Numbered from the stretch's first letter, positions 18,629 through 28,620 are shown. The stretch: 64,000 nt of DNA from Thiohalocapsa sp. PB-PSB1 (GCA_016745215.1 CP050890.1:7147001-7211000), one strand, 5' to 3'. Notes: generated by a model from the sequence alone, not told the origin. Program-made: numbers and translations.

Positions 18629-19855
18629 ATGAATATTCCCGCCGCCGACGACATCGAAGCCGACGTTATTCCGCCTCAGCCGCCACTTCTGACGCCGCAC
18701 GCATCGACCCCCGTCGATATCAACACTCCAGGTCATGCCCTGCGCGATGCTCGGCAGGAGCGCAAACTGGAGATCATGCGTATCGCAAGCGAATTGCGAC
18801 TCACCCCTGACACGGTTGACGCGTTGGAGCATAATGACTACCGTCGTTTGCCCAGCGCGGTCTTTGTGGCTGGCTACATCCGCAGCTATGCGCGCCTGCT
18901 GGGACTAGATCCAGAACCGCTGATCGCACGCTTCCGCGAATTACATCCTGACGCGGAGGCATCATCGGGCAGTGTTCCAAGCGTACGTGGTCAGACCGCA
19001 AAGCGCCCGCCCCATAAGCCTCTTTTTCTAAGTATGCCGCTGTTGGCATTGATCTGCGCACTGGCATTGATCGGCGCGATGGTCTATCTATCGCTGAACG
19101 GTGAAAATCCCTTTGCTACAGCATCAAGTTCAGCAAACAATCAAGAGCAGCCCTCGCGTGTGTCGACCGAACCTGACATGAGCGAAATCAGCCAAGCCGA
19201 ATCCGACGCGTTACGACCCAAGCAGATCGAATCCGATCCCATTGCGTTGGTACCATCATCCGATCCGCCCTTGGCAGGCAGCGAGGCTGCCGAGCAGATC
19301 GATCCAACAGCGAGCGACAGCGATCCAACAGCGATCGAAAGTACATCGGTCATCTTAGACAGACCAAACGACATACAGCAACCTGCGGTAGAGACTGCAC
19401 CGGCCTTGGCACCACCACCGCTGTCGCCTCAAGCGAGCGTCAACGACACTCAATCATCTCCGGTGCCCCTTTCGGCCGACGTCACAAGCGAACCCGACGC
19501 GGCCGCGCCCGACACATCCGCTCTGGATACTTCCCCCGCGGGGCAAGTTGTCATTGCCTTCTCCGACCCCTGCTGGGTCAATGTCCGCGATGCATCAGGT
19601 CAAGCGCAATTGTTCGGAGAGATGGCGAAGGGCGATCGCCACGTGCTCGGCGGAGAGCCGCCTTATTCCCTCGTGTTGGGCAATGCCGCGGGGGTGGAGT
19701 TGACGGTCGGCGGCAAGCCCTTCGATGTCCGCGCCATTGCCAAGGGCAATGTCGCGCGCTTCAATCTCGATCCGGCCGAATTGCAAGAAGACCAGCCTAC
19801 CAACCAAGCGGCCGACGGCGTAACAACGGCCGTGCCGAGTACAAACTTCGACTAG
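18629..19855 (+). CDS. rodZ: Cytoskeletal protein RodZ
   Basis: Bitopic membrane protein that anchors MreB and helps set cell shape. Order of parts: Cro/C1-type helix-turn-helix at about 35-100 (LRLTPDTVDALEHNDYRRLP), basic linker, one membrane helix near 133-155, a long Pro/Ser/Asp-rich periplasmic stretch, and a C-terminal DUF4115-type beta domain (IAFSDPCWVNVRDASGQ). At 408 residues it is somewhat longer than E. coli RodZ because of the linker. ispG, expected between it and hisS, is missing. Confidence 0.93.
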   Translation: MNIPAADDIEADVIPPQPPLLTPHASTPVDINTPGHALRDARQERKLEIMRIASELRLTPDTVDALEHNDYRRLPSAVFVAGYIRSYARLLGLDPEPLIARFRELHPDAEASSGSVPSVRGQTAKRPPHKPLFLSMPLLALICALALIGAMVYLSLNGENPFATASSSANNQEQPSRVSTEPDMSEISQAESDALRPKQIESDPIALVPSSDPPLAGSEAAEQIDPTASDSDPTAIESTSVILDRPNDIQQPAVETAPALAPPPLSPQASVNDTQSSPVPLSADVTSEPDAAAPDTSALDTSPAGQVVIAFSDPCWVNVRDASGQAQLFGEMAKGDRHVLGGEPPYSLVLGNAAGVELTVGGKPFDVRAIAKGNVARFNLDPAELQEDQPTNQAADGVTTAVPSTNFD

Positions 19856-19881
19856 ACCAACGTAGAGCTCACCGATGACCG

Positions 19882-21204
19882 ATGCCGAATAAGATTCAAG
19901 CCATTCGTGGAATGCATGACATCCTGCCCGAGCGCTCCGCGCTTTGGCAGCACCTGGAGGAAAAGGCGCGCAATCTACTCGATCGCTACGGATATCGCGA
20001 ACTGCGCACGCCTCTGGTCGAAGTCACTGAATTGTTCAAACGCTCCATCGGCGAAGTGACAGACATCGTCGAAAAAGAGATGTACAGCTTTGCCGATCGC
20101 GGCGGCGACAAACTTGCGCTGCGGCCCGAGGGCACCGCGAGCTGCGTTCGCGCGGCCATCGAGCACGGCTTGCTCGAGCAGCCTCAACGTCTTTGGTATT
20201 GCGGCCCCATGTTTCGGCGCGAACGACCACAGCGCGGACGCTATCGGCAATTTCATCAAATCGGAGTCGAAGTCTTCGGACTCGAGGGTCCCGACATCGA
20301 CCTCGAGCTGATCCTGATGACACGGCAGTTTTGGCGCATGCTCGGCCTCGACAATCTGCGTCTGGAAATTAACAGCCTCGGCGACGCTCACGAACGCGCT
20401 CTTTATCGCGACGATCTATCAGCCTATTTGAGCAGTCACAGCGAGCGCCTGGACGGCGATAGCTTAAAGCGCTTGAGCACAAATCCATTGCGTGTACTCG
20501 ACTCCAAGAATCCTGCCATGCAACAGCTGATCGCCGATGCACCAAGTCTGCTCGACTGCCTCGGTGAAGCCACAAGAACACACTTCACTAACCTGTGTTC
20601 CGGGCTCGATTCCGCTGGCATCCCCTACCAGATCAACCAACGTCTGGTGCGTGGACTCGATTATTACAATCGAACTGTGTTCGAATGGATCAGCGATGAT
20701 CTCGGTGCCCAGGGCACGGTTTGTGCTGGCGGACGCTATGACGGACTCGTCTCACAACTCGGTGGTCGCCCGACTCCAGCGGTTGGCTTCGCGATGGGCC
20801 TGGAACGGCTGATCGAGCTGATTGACCCTGGCCATATCGACAGCGGCCCCGATGCCTACTTGGTGGCAGTTGGCGAACGCGCCCAGGCCGCAGCACCACT
20901 GCTGGCTGACCGCTTGCGCGAACAAATGCCGAAGCTGCGATTGCTGTGCCACTGCGGTGGCGGCAGCTTTAAAAGTCAGTTTAAAAAGGCCGACCGCAGC
21001 GGCTCCCAGATCGCATTGGTGCTAGGCGATGCTGAACTCGACCAAAACAGTGTCGGACTGAAGCCATTGCGTCATGACGGCGAGCAACGCACGGTAGCCT
21101 TTGAGGCTCTGCACGAAATCCTGCCGCGCATCCTCGCCGAGCGAGGATCTGAGACATCCGCTAGCGAATCCAGCATAGGGGAAGCTGGCATTCGAGCCGA
21201 ATGA
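19882..21204 (+). CDS. hisS: Histidyl-tRNA synthetase
   Basis: Class II enzyme that charges tRNA-His. Opens IQAIRGMHDILPERSALW; motif 2 is FRRERPQRGRYRQFHQIGVE; the histidine-binding segment LVRGLDYYNRTVFEW and motif 3 AVGFAMGLERL are intact. The C-terminal anticodon-binding domain follows. 440 residues, with a short Ser/Glu-rich tail. Follows rodZ after 26 bases. Confidence 0.97.
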   Translation: MPNKIQAIRGMHDILPERSALWQHLEEKARNLLDRYGYRELRTPLVEVTELFKRSIGEVTDIVEKEMYSFADRGGDKLALRPEGTASCVRAAIEHGLLEQPQRLWYCGPMFRRERPQRGRYRQFHQIGVEVFGLEGPDIDLELILMTRQFWRMLGLDNLRLEINSLGDAHERALYRDDLSAYLSSHSERLDGDSLKRLSTNPLRVLDSKNPAMQQLIADAPSLLDCLGEATRTHFTNLCSGLDSAGIPYQINQRLVRGLDYYNRTVFEWISDDLGAQGTVCAGGRYDGLVSQLGGRPTPAVGFAMGLERLIELIDPGHIDSGPDAYLVAVGERAQAAAPLLADRLREQMPKLRLLCHCGGGSFKSQFKKADRSGSQIALVLGDAELDQNSVGLKPLRHDGEQRTVAFEALHEILPRILAERGSETSASESSIGEAGIRAE

Positions 21205-21240
21205 ACCTGACTCTTAACGCTTGATCTACTGGAAGTATCC

Positions 21241-21885
21241 ATGACGGAACTGCAAACAGACGAAGAAAAAGTTGAAGCCATCAAACAATGGTGGAAAGCA
21301 AACGGCATATCAGTGATCGCCGGCATTACCATTGGCCTCGGTGCAGTTATTGGCTGGCGCGCTTGGGTCAATTACCAGGACAGCGTCGCACAGCAGGCGT
21401 CTATCGCCTTTGAACAACTGCTGTCCAGCACGGCGAATACAGCAAATGGCATGAGTGAATCGGCCGAGAAACAGGCGGAGATTTTGGTTGGCAACTATGC
21501 CAATACCCCTTACGCCATGTTCGCGGATCTCGCCGCCGCTAAAGTGCGCATCGAAAACGGAGACACAATCGGTGCCTCGGCAGCGCTGGAATCGGCAATT
21601 GAGCGAGCACCAGATCCCGGGCTCGCCAAGATTGCCGCATTGCGCCTGGCACGCGTTTTAATCGCCAGCGGCGAATTGACCAAGGCCAAGAACATCATCG
21701 ACACTTATGGCAACAGTGATGCCTTCGCCGCTGACTTTACCGCGCTGAGAGGCGACATCGCCTCCGCGCAGGGCCAATTTGGAGCAGCCCGGGCAGCCTA
21801 CCAGAAAGCCATTGACAGCGGAGCGGCAAACGCCAGATTAATCGAACTCAAGCTCCGGGAGCTACCCGCGGAAGACGCATCCTGA
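21241..21885 (+). CDS. yfgM: YfgM-like ancillary SecYEG translocon protein
   Basis: Inner-membrane protein with a large periplasmic TPR domain that cooperates with the Sec machinery and periplasmic chaperones. A single hydrophobic helix (ISVIAGITIGLGAVIGW) spans about residues 22-38 after a short acidic cytosolic end, then TPR-type helices follow to the end. Gene position between hisS and bamB is the conserved one. Confidence 0.92.
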   Translation: MTELQTDEEKVEAIKQWWKANGISVIAGITIGLGAVIGWRAWVNYQDSVAQQASIAFEQLLSSTANTANGMSESAEKQAEILVGNYANTPYAMFADLAAAKVRIENGDTIGASAALESAIERAPDPGLAKIAALRLARVLIASGELTKAKNIIDTYGNSDAFAADFTALRGDIASAQGQFGAARAAYQKAIDSGAANARLIELKLRELPAEDAS

Positions 21886-21894
21886 GCATCCACC

Positions 21895-23205
21895 ATGCCG
21901 CACATCGCCAGATTGTATGTCTGCATCGGTTTTCTCGTCGCTGCTGTCGGGTTGCTGCCGGGTTGCGGCGCATTATCTTGGCTCAGCAGCGAAAAAGATC
22001 CCAACCCCCCCAGCGCAATCGACAAAAACCTGCCCCAGCAGGTTCAGCTCGACATTCTATGGAAAACGCGTATTGGCAAGGGTACCGACGAACGTCATCT
22101 AAGACTGGTACCAGCCATCGCTAATGGGCGGCTCTACATGGCGGATCCAGGCGGAAAGATTGCTGCTCTCTCACCACGAGATGGTCGCGTGCTGTGGGAA
22201 CGCAAAACTGATTTTCAGTTCAGTGGCGGCCCAGACGTGGCAGGCGATCTTCTGGTCGCAGGCAGCACGAATGGCGTGCTACTGGCCCTATCGAGCGGAA
22301 ACGGCAGTCAGCGCTGGCGTACACAGCTTGGCGGCGAGATTCTATCCATCCCGCGCATTATCAATGATCTGGTGGTGGTGCATACCATCGACGATACCGT
22401 ATACGGGGTCGACCTTGGCGATGGCTCGGAGCGCTGGCGTTTCTCCTACCCCGCACCAGTGCTGACCCTACACGGGAGCAGCACGCCGGTAGCGGCCGGC
22501 GAAGGAATCATTGTTGGTTTTTCAGGCGGCAAGCTTGTCTACCTGGAACCCGAGCAAGGTGCGCCCGTATGGGAAGCAACCGTGACACCACCTCGCGGTC
22601 GCAGTGAACTTGATCGTATTGCCGACATCGATGCCGACCCATTCGTGGTCGGCGACATTGTCTACGTCGCCACCTACAATGGTGACCTGGCAGCAGTCGA
22701 TATCACCAGCGGCACTATCCTGTGGCGCCGCGAACTATCCGCCCATGCTGGGCTCACCGCCGACCAGAACGCGTTGTACGTAACCGATTCCGATGACAAC
22801 CTCTGGTCGGCCGACCCCAGGGACGGAGCTGGCCGCTGGCGTCAGGAGGCCCTCGCCCATCGACGCCTCACAGCCCCCGCGCTGGTAAGCAGCGTTCTGG
22901 CCGTTGGCGACTTTGACGGCTATGTGCACTTGATCTCACCCCGCGATGGACGACTGCTCGGCTATGAACGCATCGCCAAGGATCGCATCGGTCATCGACC
23001 AGTGGTCGCTAATAGCATGCTTTACGTCTACGCCAACGATGGCACGCTTGCCGCGCTGCGTGTCGGCGCCGCTGCCCGTCCCGCACCCGGTGCCTCATTA
23101 AGCGGCGCGGGTGCCGCAACCAAGGTGAGCGCCCCAAACACCGAGATCATACCCGCACAAAACTCGGCGCAAGGACCGGTTCCCGATGCAATCGACATCC
23201 GCTGA
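21895..23205 (+). CDS. bamB: Outer-membrane protein assembly lipoprotein BamB
   Basis: Beta-propeller lipoprotein of the BAM complex that inserts outer-membrane proteins. The signal ends in lipobox LLPGC near residue 25. PQQ-type blade repeats are visible (GRVLWERKTDFQFSGGPDVA, GSQRWRTQLGGEILSIPR, GTILWRRELSAHAGLT). At 436 residues it is longer than E. coli BamB because of an Ala/Pro-rich C-terminal extension of about 50 residues. Overlaps the open frame but not the likely start of der. Confidence 0.95.
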   Translation: MPHIARLYVCIGFLVAAVGLLPGCGALSWLSSEKDPNPPSAIDKNLPQQVQLDILWKTRIGKGTDERHLRLVPAIANGRLYMADPGGKIAALSPRDGRVLWERKTDFQFSGGPDVAGDLLVAGSTNGVLLALSSGNGSQRWRTQLGGEILSIPRIINDLVVVHTIDDTVYGVDLGDGSERWRFSYPAPVLTLHGSSTPVAAGEGIIVGFSGGKLVYLEPEQGAPVWEATVTPPRGRSELDRIADIDADPFVVGDIVYVATYNGDLAAVDITSGTILWRRELSAHAGLTADQNALYVTDSDDNLWSADPRDGAGRWRQEALAHRRLTAPALVSSVLAVGDFDGYVHLISPRDGRLLGYERIAKDRIGHRPVVANSMLYVYANDGTLAALRVGAAARPAPGASLSGAGAATKVSAPNTEIIPAQNSAQGPVPDAIDIR

Positions 23206-23221
23206 GCCGATCAAGACAACC

Positions 23222-24616
23222 ATGCTCCCTGTCATCACACTGGTGGGTAGGCCAAACGTGGGCAAATCGACGCTGTTCAACCGACTTACGCGGACTCGCG
23301 ACGCGCTGGTGGCAGATTTCCCCGGTCTCACGCGTGACCGACAGTATGGCATCGGCCGTGTCGGCCCTGGTCCCTACTTGGTGGTTGACACTGGTGGAAT
23401 CAGTGGCGGTGACGGCATTGAGGTGCTGATGGAACGTCAGGTGCGGCTTGCCATCGACGAAGCCGATCATCTGCTGTTCATGGTTGACGCTCATACAGGC
23501 GTTAGCCCGGCAGACTTGGATATCGCCCGCGAATTGCGGCGCAACGGCAAGCCGTTGACTCTGATTCTCAATAAGATTGACCATTTGAGCCAGGAGTTGG
23601 TGAGTGCCGAGTTCCACGAACTCGGTATCGGCGATCCTCACCCCATTGCCGCAACCCAAGGCCGTGGTGTTACAGCATTGATCGAACAGATCTTTGATCT
23701 GCTGCCACCGTCGGATAATACCGATCTGGTGCCAGGCGTGGACAGGGGCATTCAGATCGCCATTGTAGGGCGCCCGAACGCCGGCAAGTCCACGCTGATC
23801 AACCGTATACTGGGGGAAGAGCGGGTGGTCGCATTTGACAGCCCCGGCACCACGCGCGACAGCATCTACATTCCGTTTGCCCGCGGCGAACGGCATTACA
23901 CTCTAATTGATACTGCCGGTGTTCGACGCCGTGCACGCGTCAGCGGTGCCATCGAGAAATTCAGTGTTATCAAAACTTTGCAGGCTATTGACGCGTGCAA
24001 TGTCGTGGTACTTGTGATGGATGCCCAACAAGGCATCGGTGAGCAGGACGCTACCCTAGCAGCGCATGTGATTGAGAGCGGTCGCGCTTTGGTCGTCGCT
24101 GTCAACAAATGGGACGGTCTCGATCCCGAACAACGCGCTGGCATCAAACATGCACTCGATCGCAAACTGCCGTTCTTGGACTTTGCCGCTACACATTTCA
24201 TCTCGGCACTGCATGGCAGCGGCGTTGGGCTGCTGCTCGACGAGGTGGATGCAGCCTACGCCAACGCCATGCGCAGACTACCAACACCGGTGCTGACCCG
24301 ACTGCTCGAGGATGCCATCCAAGAACATCAGCCACCGCTGGTACGCGGTCACCGCATCAAGCTCCGCTATGCTCATCAGGGCGGGCGCAACCCACCCATC
24401 ATTGTTGTTCACGGCAACCAAACCAAGGACTTGCCGAATACGTACCGCCGTTACCTGATCAACCGCTTCCGTGAAGCCTTGCAACTTTTCGGTACCCCCA
24501 TGCGCCTCGAATTCAAGACTGGCAACAACCCATACGATGGACGAACGAATAAGCTCACCCCACGCCAAACCAAAAAGCGTCAGCGGCTGCGGAATTTCGT
24601 CAAGCGCAACAAATGA
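23222..24616 (+). CDS. der: Ribosome-associated GTPase Der (EngA)
   Basis: Essential GTPase with two G domains, involved in 50S subunit maturation. First P-loop GRPNVGKST with DTGGI switch; second P-loop GRPNAGKST with DTAGV and NKWDGL. A KH-like C-terminal domain follows. The start at 23222 (MLPVITLVGRPNVGKST) fits the family; the frame is open to 23186 but that start would lie inside bamB. Confidence 0.97.
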   Translation: MLPVITLVGRPNVGKSTLFNRLTRTRDALVADFPGLTRDRQYGIGRVGPGPYLVVDTGGISGGDGIEVLMERQVRLAIDEADHLLFMVDAHTGVSPADLDIARELRRNGKPLTLILNKIDHLSQELVSAEFHELGIGDPHPIAATQGRGVTALIEQIFDLLPPSDNTDLVPGVDRGIQIAIVGRPNAGKSTLINRILGEERVVAFDSPGTTRDSIYIPFARGERHYTLIDTAGVRRRARVSGAIEKFSVIKTLQAIDACNVVVLVMDAQQGIGEQDATLAAHVIESGRALVVAVNKWDGLDPEQRAGIKHALDRKLPFLDFAATHFISALHGSGVGLLLDEVDAAYANAMRRLPTPVLTRLLEDAIQEHQPPLVRGHRIKLRYAHQGGRNPPIIVVHGNQTKDLPNTYRRYLINRFREALQLFGTPMRLEFKTGNNPYDGRTNKLTPRQTKKRQRLRNFVKRNK

Positions 24617-24939
24617 TTCACTCTCAGGGCATGGCCAAGCCCAGCACCACGCCAACCCAGCCTCCGCAGCAATGCAGCCGCTTTATATTAGAAAATCAAA
24701 CCACACTCGTACAGACTTGCGCCCAGCTTGATTCTGGTATAGGTTGGTTTTTAACGAACAGTGTGTTGATCTGATGAGCCTAGATTGCAGATTGGGGAAA
24801 TTCGCCAATCCTTTAATCAAGCTAGCCTTTTTTCGATTATTTTCAGCATTTGCGAAAACCTTCTTGCTGAGTCAAAACCTTCTTGCTGAGTCAAAACCTT
24901 CTTGCTGAGTCAACACATGTGGTGGTCGCATAGCCCGCA
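24617..24939. other. Gene-free stretch after der with short tandem repeat
   Basis: The conserved housekeeping run ends here. Contains three exact 19-bp repeats (24855-24911). A TAG stop in frame lies just before the 24940 start, so the adaptor gene does not extend upstream. Nothing else recognised. Confidence 0.5.
24855..24911. repeat. Three tandem copies of a 19-bp repeat
   Basis: AAAACCTTCTTGCTGAGTC occurs three times head to tail at 24855, 24874 and 24893 without mismatches. It lies about 30 bases before the truncated adaptor gene, at the edge between the housekeeping run and the accessory region. Confidence 0.95.
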
Positions 24940-25905
24940 ATGCGGGAAATCACGCTGACGGTTTTCACCAGCGCATGCGCTCGTTTGCCTCTGGTCACTG
25001 AAGCCTCCGGGCGCGTGCAATCGATCTACTATGACGTTGGTGCCACGATCGGTGGCGAAAGCAGATTTGCGCGCATGGACGACACCTTCCTGCGCTTGAA
25101 ATTGGAAGAAGTCAACGTAGAGCAGACTCGACTGTGCTTGCAGATCGCCTTCGATAAGCGTGAGGTGAACCGTTATGAGAAGCTTCTACGTCAGAATCAT
25201 GCTGTGGTATCCCAACTGGATACCTTCCAGCAGACACTCGCCAATCATCAAAACGAACAATGGCGTCTAGAGGTTGAATCGCGGGTTCTCAACGAACGAT
25301 TAAAGCGTACAAAAGTACTCGCCCCAACCGGTTGGCGCGTAACTGAACGCGATGTCGAGCCGGAACAATGGGTCAACGTTGGTGAGCACATCGGTGAGGT
25401 GGCGGATTTCACCATTCTGACCGTACCATTCGCGCTGACGCCTGAGCAACACGCAGCACTTACAAACATGTCTAAGCAATTCGATGGTATTCATTTAACC
25501 TTGTCCGAGTTGGGACAACAGGTGGCAGCTTCGATGTGGCGCACAATTTCCGGCTTTGCTCCGACTACACGCAAAATCGCCATTGAACTCAAGCTGCGAA
25601 CAGCGGTCGCTTCATCGTGCGGTGGGCTGCGAACCGAGCTGGTCATCCCGACGCCAGAGCGAAGCGGTGCAGTCATGTTGCCGCCAGAGACAGTACGCCA
25701 GAGTTTCGAAGAACACTGGGTCGACCCAGTTGAAGGTAACCCAAATCGCGTCCTGTTGCTGGGAAGCTATTCAGGGCCTGACGGAAAAAAGCTGCGCATC
25801 GGCAGCCCCGAGGTCTTCCCCGGAGCCCGCTTCAAAATCTCCCCGGAGGAAAAAGCCATGGACGAAATGCAAAGTGATCACGCTGCCGCTAAAGCGACAA
25901 AATAG
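24940..25905 (+). CDS. HlyD/RND-type membrane fusion protein, probably N-terminally truncated
   Basis: Periplasmic adaptor of a tripartite efflux pump by family. The lipoyl half-motif region (LPLVTEASGRVQSIYYDVGA), a central helical hairpin rich in charged residues (about 55-120) and a beta-barrel domain are visible. There is no signal peptide or anchor: the protein starts almost inside the barrel/lipoyl strand and an in-frame TAG precedes the ATG. The partner pump is not adjacent; an RND remnant lies at 28863-29075. Possibly a decaying gene. Confidence 0.72.
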   Translation: MREITLTVFTSACARLPLVTEASGRVQSIYYDVGATIGGESRFARMDDTFLRLKLEEVNVEQTRLCLQIAFDKREVNRYEKLLRQNHAVVSQLDTFQQTLANHQNEQWRLEVESRVLNERLKRTKVLAPTGWRVTERDVEPEQWVNVGEHIGEVADFTILTVPFALTPEQHAALTNMSKQFDGIHLTLSELGQQVAASMWRTISGFAPTTRKIAIELKLRTAVASSCGGLRTELVIPTPERSGAVMLPPETVRQSFEEHWVDPVEGNPNRVLLLGSYSGPDGKKLRIGSPEVFPGARFKISPEEKAMDEMQSDHAAAKATK

Positions 25906-26066
25906 GTCAGCTTCTTGGATAGCTATCGAAGATCCACAGAATTCTCCGACCGATCCACGACCATCAGCGCATGATTGGATAACACCAAACCCAGTCGACT
26001 TGCGAGCGTTGATTAAAGGCAATACCCGGCACGGGTAGACTTTCGAGCAGATGATGAGGAGTTGCT

Positions 26067-26816
26067 GTGGCTAAAGAGCTTAAAACATTATTCGGTCGAT
26101 ACTTCGAGATTCACTGTAATATCGGCTCAAATCCCAAGCTTTTAGATGAAGCCCTTGGTCTTCGCTTTCAGGTTTACTGTATCGAGCACGCGTATGAAGA
26201 ACCGTCCGAATTTCCCGATCAGAAGGAAACAGATATCTATGATCGGCGCTCACACCACTCTTTACTCATTCACCGTCCGACTGGGCTGGCAGCCGGCACC
26301 GTGCGCCTGATTCGCCCAAACCCGAGTAATCCAATGGGATCATTACCGATCGAGACTCTCTGCGAGCAACCCGAGCTCTACGATGAGAGCCTGTTGCCGC
26401 GTGAGACCATCGCGGAGGTCTCGCGCTTCGCCGTTTCAAAAGCATTCCGACGCCGTCTTGAAGATGCGCCAACTCCAACCGGTGTCGGGCCGGATTGGCG
26501 CGAACCCGAAAAAAAGGAAGAATTACGCCGGGTGCCACATTTATCGCTGGGTCTGGTCCAAGCGATGGTCTGTACCAGTGCCCAGGAAGGACTCACGCAT
26601 TGGGTCGCAGAAATGGAGCCCGCTTTATTGCGGATGTATAGTCGGCTTGGAGTCCATTGGACCAAGCTTGGTCAGATGATCGAATTCCACGGCAAACGAC
26701 AGCCCTGCTATACCAAGCTAGATGAAATGTTGCAACGCGCCAAGCGGGAGCGCGCGGACATCTGGGAGTTGATTACTGATGGTGGCCGGTGCATGCCCCC
26801 AAATACCTTTGGCTAA
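26067..26816 (+). CDS. PEP-CTERM/exosortase system-associated acyltransferase
   Basis: GNAT-fold protein related to acyl-homoserine-lactone and N-acyl-amino-acid synthases, a family that co-occurs with exosortase/PEP-CTERM systems. Family features visible are LRFQVYCIEHAYEEPSEFPD near the N-terminus, a GTVRLIRP strand, and TIAEVSRFAVSKAFRRR. The reaction is not established; acyl transfer to an amine is inferred. GTG start with AGGAG 6 bases upstream. A second member of the family is at 39486-40325. Confidence 0.87.
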   Translation: MAKELKTLFGRYFEIHCNIGSNPKLLDEALGLRFQVYCIEHAYEEPSEFPDQKETDIYDRRSHHSLLIHRPTGLAAGTVRLIRPNPSNPMGSLPIETLCEQPELYDESLLPRETIAEVSRFAVSKAFRRRLEDAPTPTGVGPDWREPEKKEELRRVPHLSLGLVQAMVCTSAQEGLTHWVAEMEPALLRMYSRLGVHWTKLGQMIEFHGKRQPCYTKLDEMLQRAKRERADIWELITDGGRCMPPNTFG

Positions 26817-26916
26817 CATTTCAGTCTAGCCATGATCGACCCAGCGTTGACCTAGGAGTCAAGGCGATCACTGGATTTGGAAATTGCATTCGCTACTGGA
26901 GCGCAATCTAAGGAAT

Positions 26917-27420
26917 TCAATAAACGTTGAACGTTGCCGACCAGCGCGATTGAATTTCCGATTCGTGCCGGCGCTCTTCCTCGCGGAGAAATGCGAACAG
27001 TTGCTGCAATGGCCCAGGTGGTGTCAATTCTGCCAGGTAGCCATAGTGCTCAAAAGCGATCCGCTCTCGGCTCTCGACATAGTCAAGGATTTCATCCTCC
27101 GAGGCGCCAGCAGATAATTTGCGTAGATGGATATACTCGTCTAATCGAGGTTGTGTGGGGGGGATTTTATACTGCTGACTTAGCGTGTACGAAAGACGTT
27201 CGGCAGTCGAAATATCTTCAAGCAATTTTGCATGTTTTCGCTCCTCGTCCGCAAGATCGAGTAGCAGTGGGCGGGCCTCTGGATGTACCTGATCCGCAAG
27301 CTCTCGGTAAAATGCCTGCGCGGACTGTTCAAAAGCGATTGCGGTTCGTAAGGCGTCATGCACAGACATGCAAGGTGAGATTCTGCCTTGTATCGCTTCT
27401 GGCTGTTGATCATGTTTCAT
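26917..27420 (-). CDS. Rubrerythrin-like ferritin-fold diiron protein
   Basis: Four-helix protein of 167 residues with a full ligand set: Glu in AFEQSAQAFY, ExxH in DEERKH, Glu in IAFEHYGYL, and ExxH in REEERRHESE. Such proteins bind two irons and often reduce peroxide or handle iron; no rubredoxin domain is present. A paralogue lies 349 bases upstream on the same strand (27770-28264). Confidence 0.88.
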   Translation of the reverse strand: MKHDQQPEAIQGRISPCMSVHDALRTAIAFEQSAQAFYRELADQVHPEARPLLLDLADEERKHAKLLEDISTAERLSYTLSQQYKIPPTQPRLDEYIHLRKLSAGASEDEILDYVESRERIAFEHYGYLAELTPPGPLQQLFAFLREEERRHESEIQSRWSATFNVY

Positions 27421-27769
27421 AACGCGACCTATATCATGGGAGTAGGTGCAGAACGTTCGTCCGGGTACAAACCGAGGCTAGTATTGAATATGATCTGTAT
27501 TATGGATCGACACGCTGCGTTCTGCACTACTGATATTTTCGAGACCCAGAAGTTCAACGTACGGACTGCCCTGCCTTGCCTTGCATCCCAGACCATTAAT
27601 TAATGCTGCCGTATTGGCCGCATCCGGACCGAAGATGCGATTTGGCCGCAGTTACATCTTACCTGGGCAAGATCTGCAGACAGGAAAACATCGATCTTCT
27701 TGTATTCCTATACACTAGCCGTGACCATAAGCCGATAAGCTACGTAGTGTGTTATATCGAATATCGGGG
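27421..27769. other. Spacer between the two ferritin-like genes
   Basis: No gene, repeat or convincing hairpin was recognised. The distance is long enough for a separate promoter for the downstream gene. Confidence 0.4.
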
Positions 27770-28264
27770 TCAAAAAATCAAGAACAATGCCGCACTGCAA
27801 GACAACACTTCTTCTTGATGGCGAGATTTTGTTTCGATCAACCGCACGATGAGTTTCTGAAGCGGCCTTGCCCGCGTCTGGCCAAGCATATATTTGTAGT
27901 AGTTACATGCCAGCTTCTCTCGAACCTCGACATAGTCCAGCACATCATCCTCGATGGGCTCGTCCCCCAGGCTTGCAGGGTCGACGGATTGGCGCGATGC
28001 CTCATCCGATAAGCAGAACTTCAAATTTGGACTTGGCACCTTACCCAATTCGGCGGATTTCGCAAAGTCACTCAAGAATTCCCCATCCGCCTTGCTATCG
28101 GCGACAAGCCGCAACAGAAGAGGCCTCACCTGAGAATCCACTTTTGTCGCCAAATCCATGTATATGCGAACCGACAAACGCTCAAACTCTACGGCGTCCT
28201 GAAGTGCATCTGCAAGCGTCGCCATAGGCAGGCTACTGATACGTATTTGGTTAAATTGACTCAC
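27770..28264 (-). CDS. Ferritin-like paralogue lacking most metal ligands
   Basis: Aligns end to end with the protein at 26917-27420, including the linker EDDVLDYVEVREKLA. Only the first helix Glu (VEFERLSVRIY) is kept. DEERKH is replaced by DSKADGE, the third-helix FEHY by CNYY, and the last ExxH has Lys in place of Glu (TKSRH). Iron binding at the usual site should therefore be lost. GTG start at 28264 is supported by AGGAG 8 bases upstream. Confidence 0.82.
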   Translation of the reverse strand: MSQFNQIRISSLPMATLADALQDAVEFERLSVRIYMDLATKVDSQVRPLLLRLVADSKADGEFLSDFAKSAELGKVPSPNLKFCLSDEASRQSVDPASLGDEPIEDDVLDYVEVREKLACNYYKYMLGQTRARPLQKLIVRLIETKSRHQEEVLSCSAALFLIF

Positions 28265-28620
28265 GGTTATACTCCTGAGCGCACTAGCTATCGACCTCGA
28301 TATGATCCCAACAGTAATACTCTGCTTTTCGCAAGCTATACTCGTGATGCTGCGCCATTCACTTCGTTAGGAGCGCAGATATATCGAGCAACGAGCCATG
28401 CAAGACGGCAAGAGTCTTCCCACTAAGAAAAAGTACATCCAATGCGAGCCGGCAGTCCGGACCGGTATCACAGTTCGCGTAATTAATTACTCATCAACTC
28501 GAAGTCCCCGGTTCTCGTAACATATCGATTTAAAAAGACCACTTTAATGATGTCAAATACGAGAAACTCAGTATAATCAAACAGTTATGGTTTCCTGGCC
28601 GGGGTTCTGCCCTGAAAATA

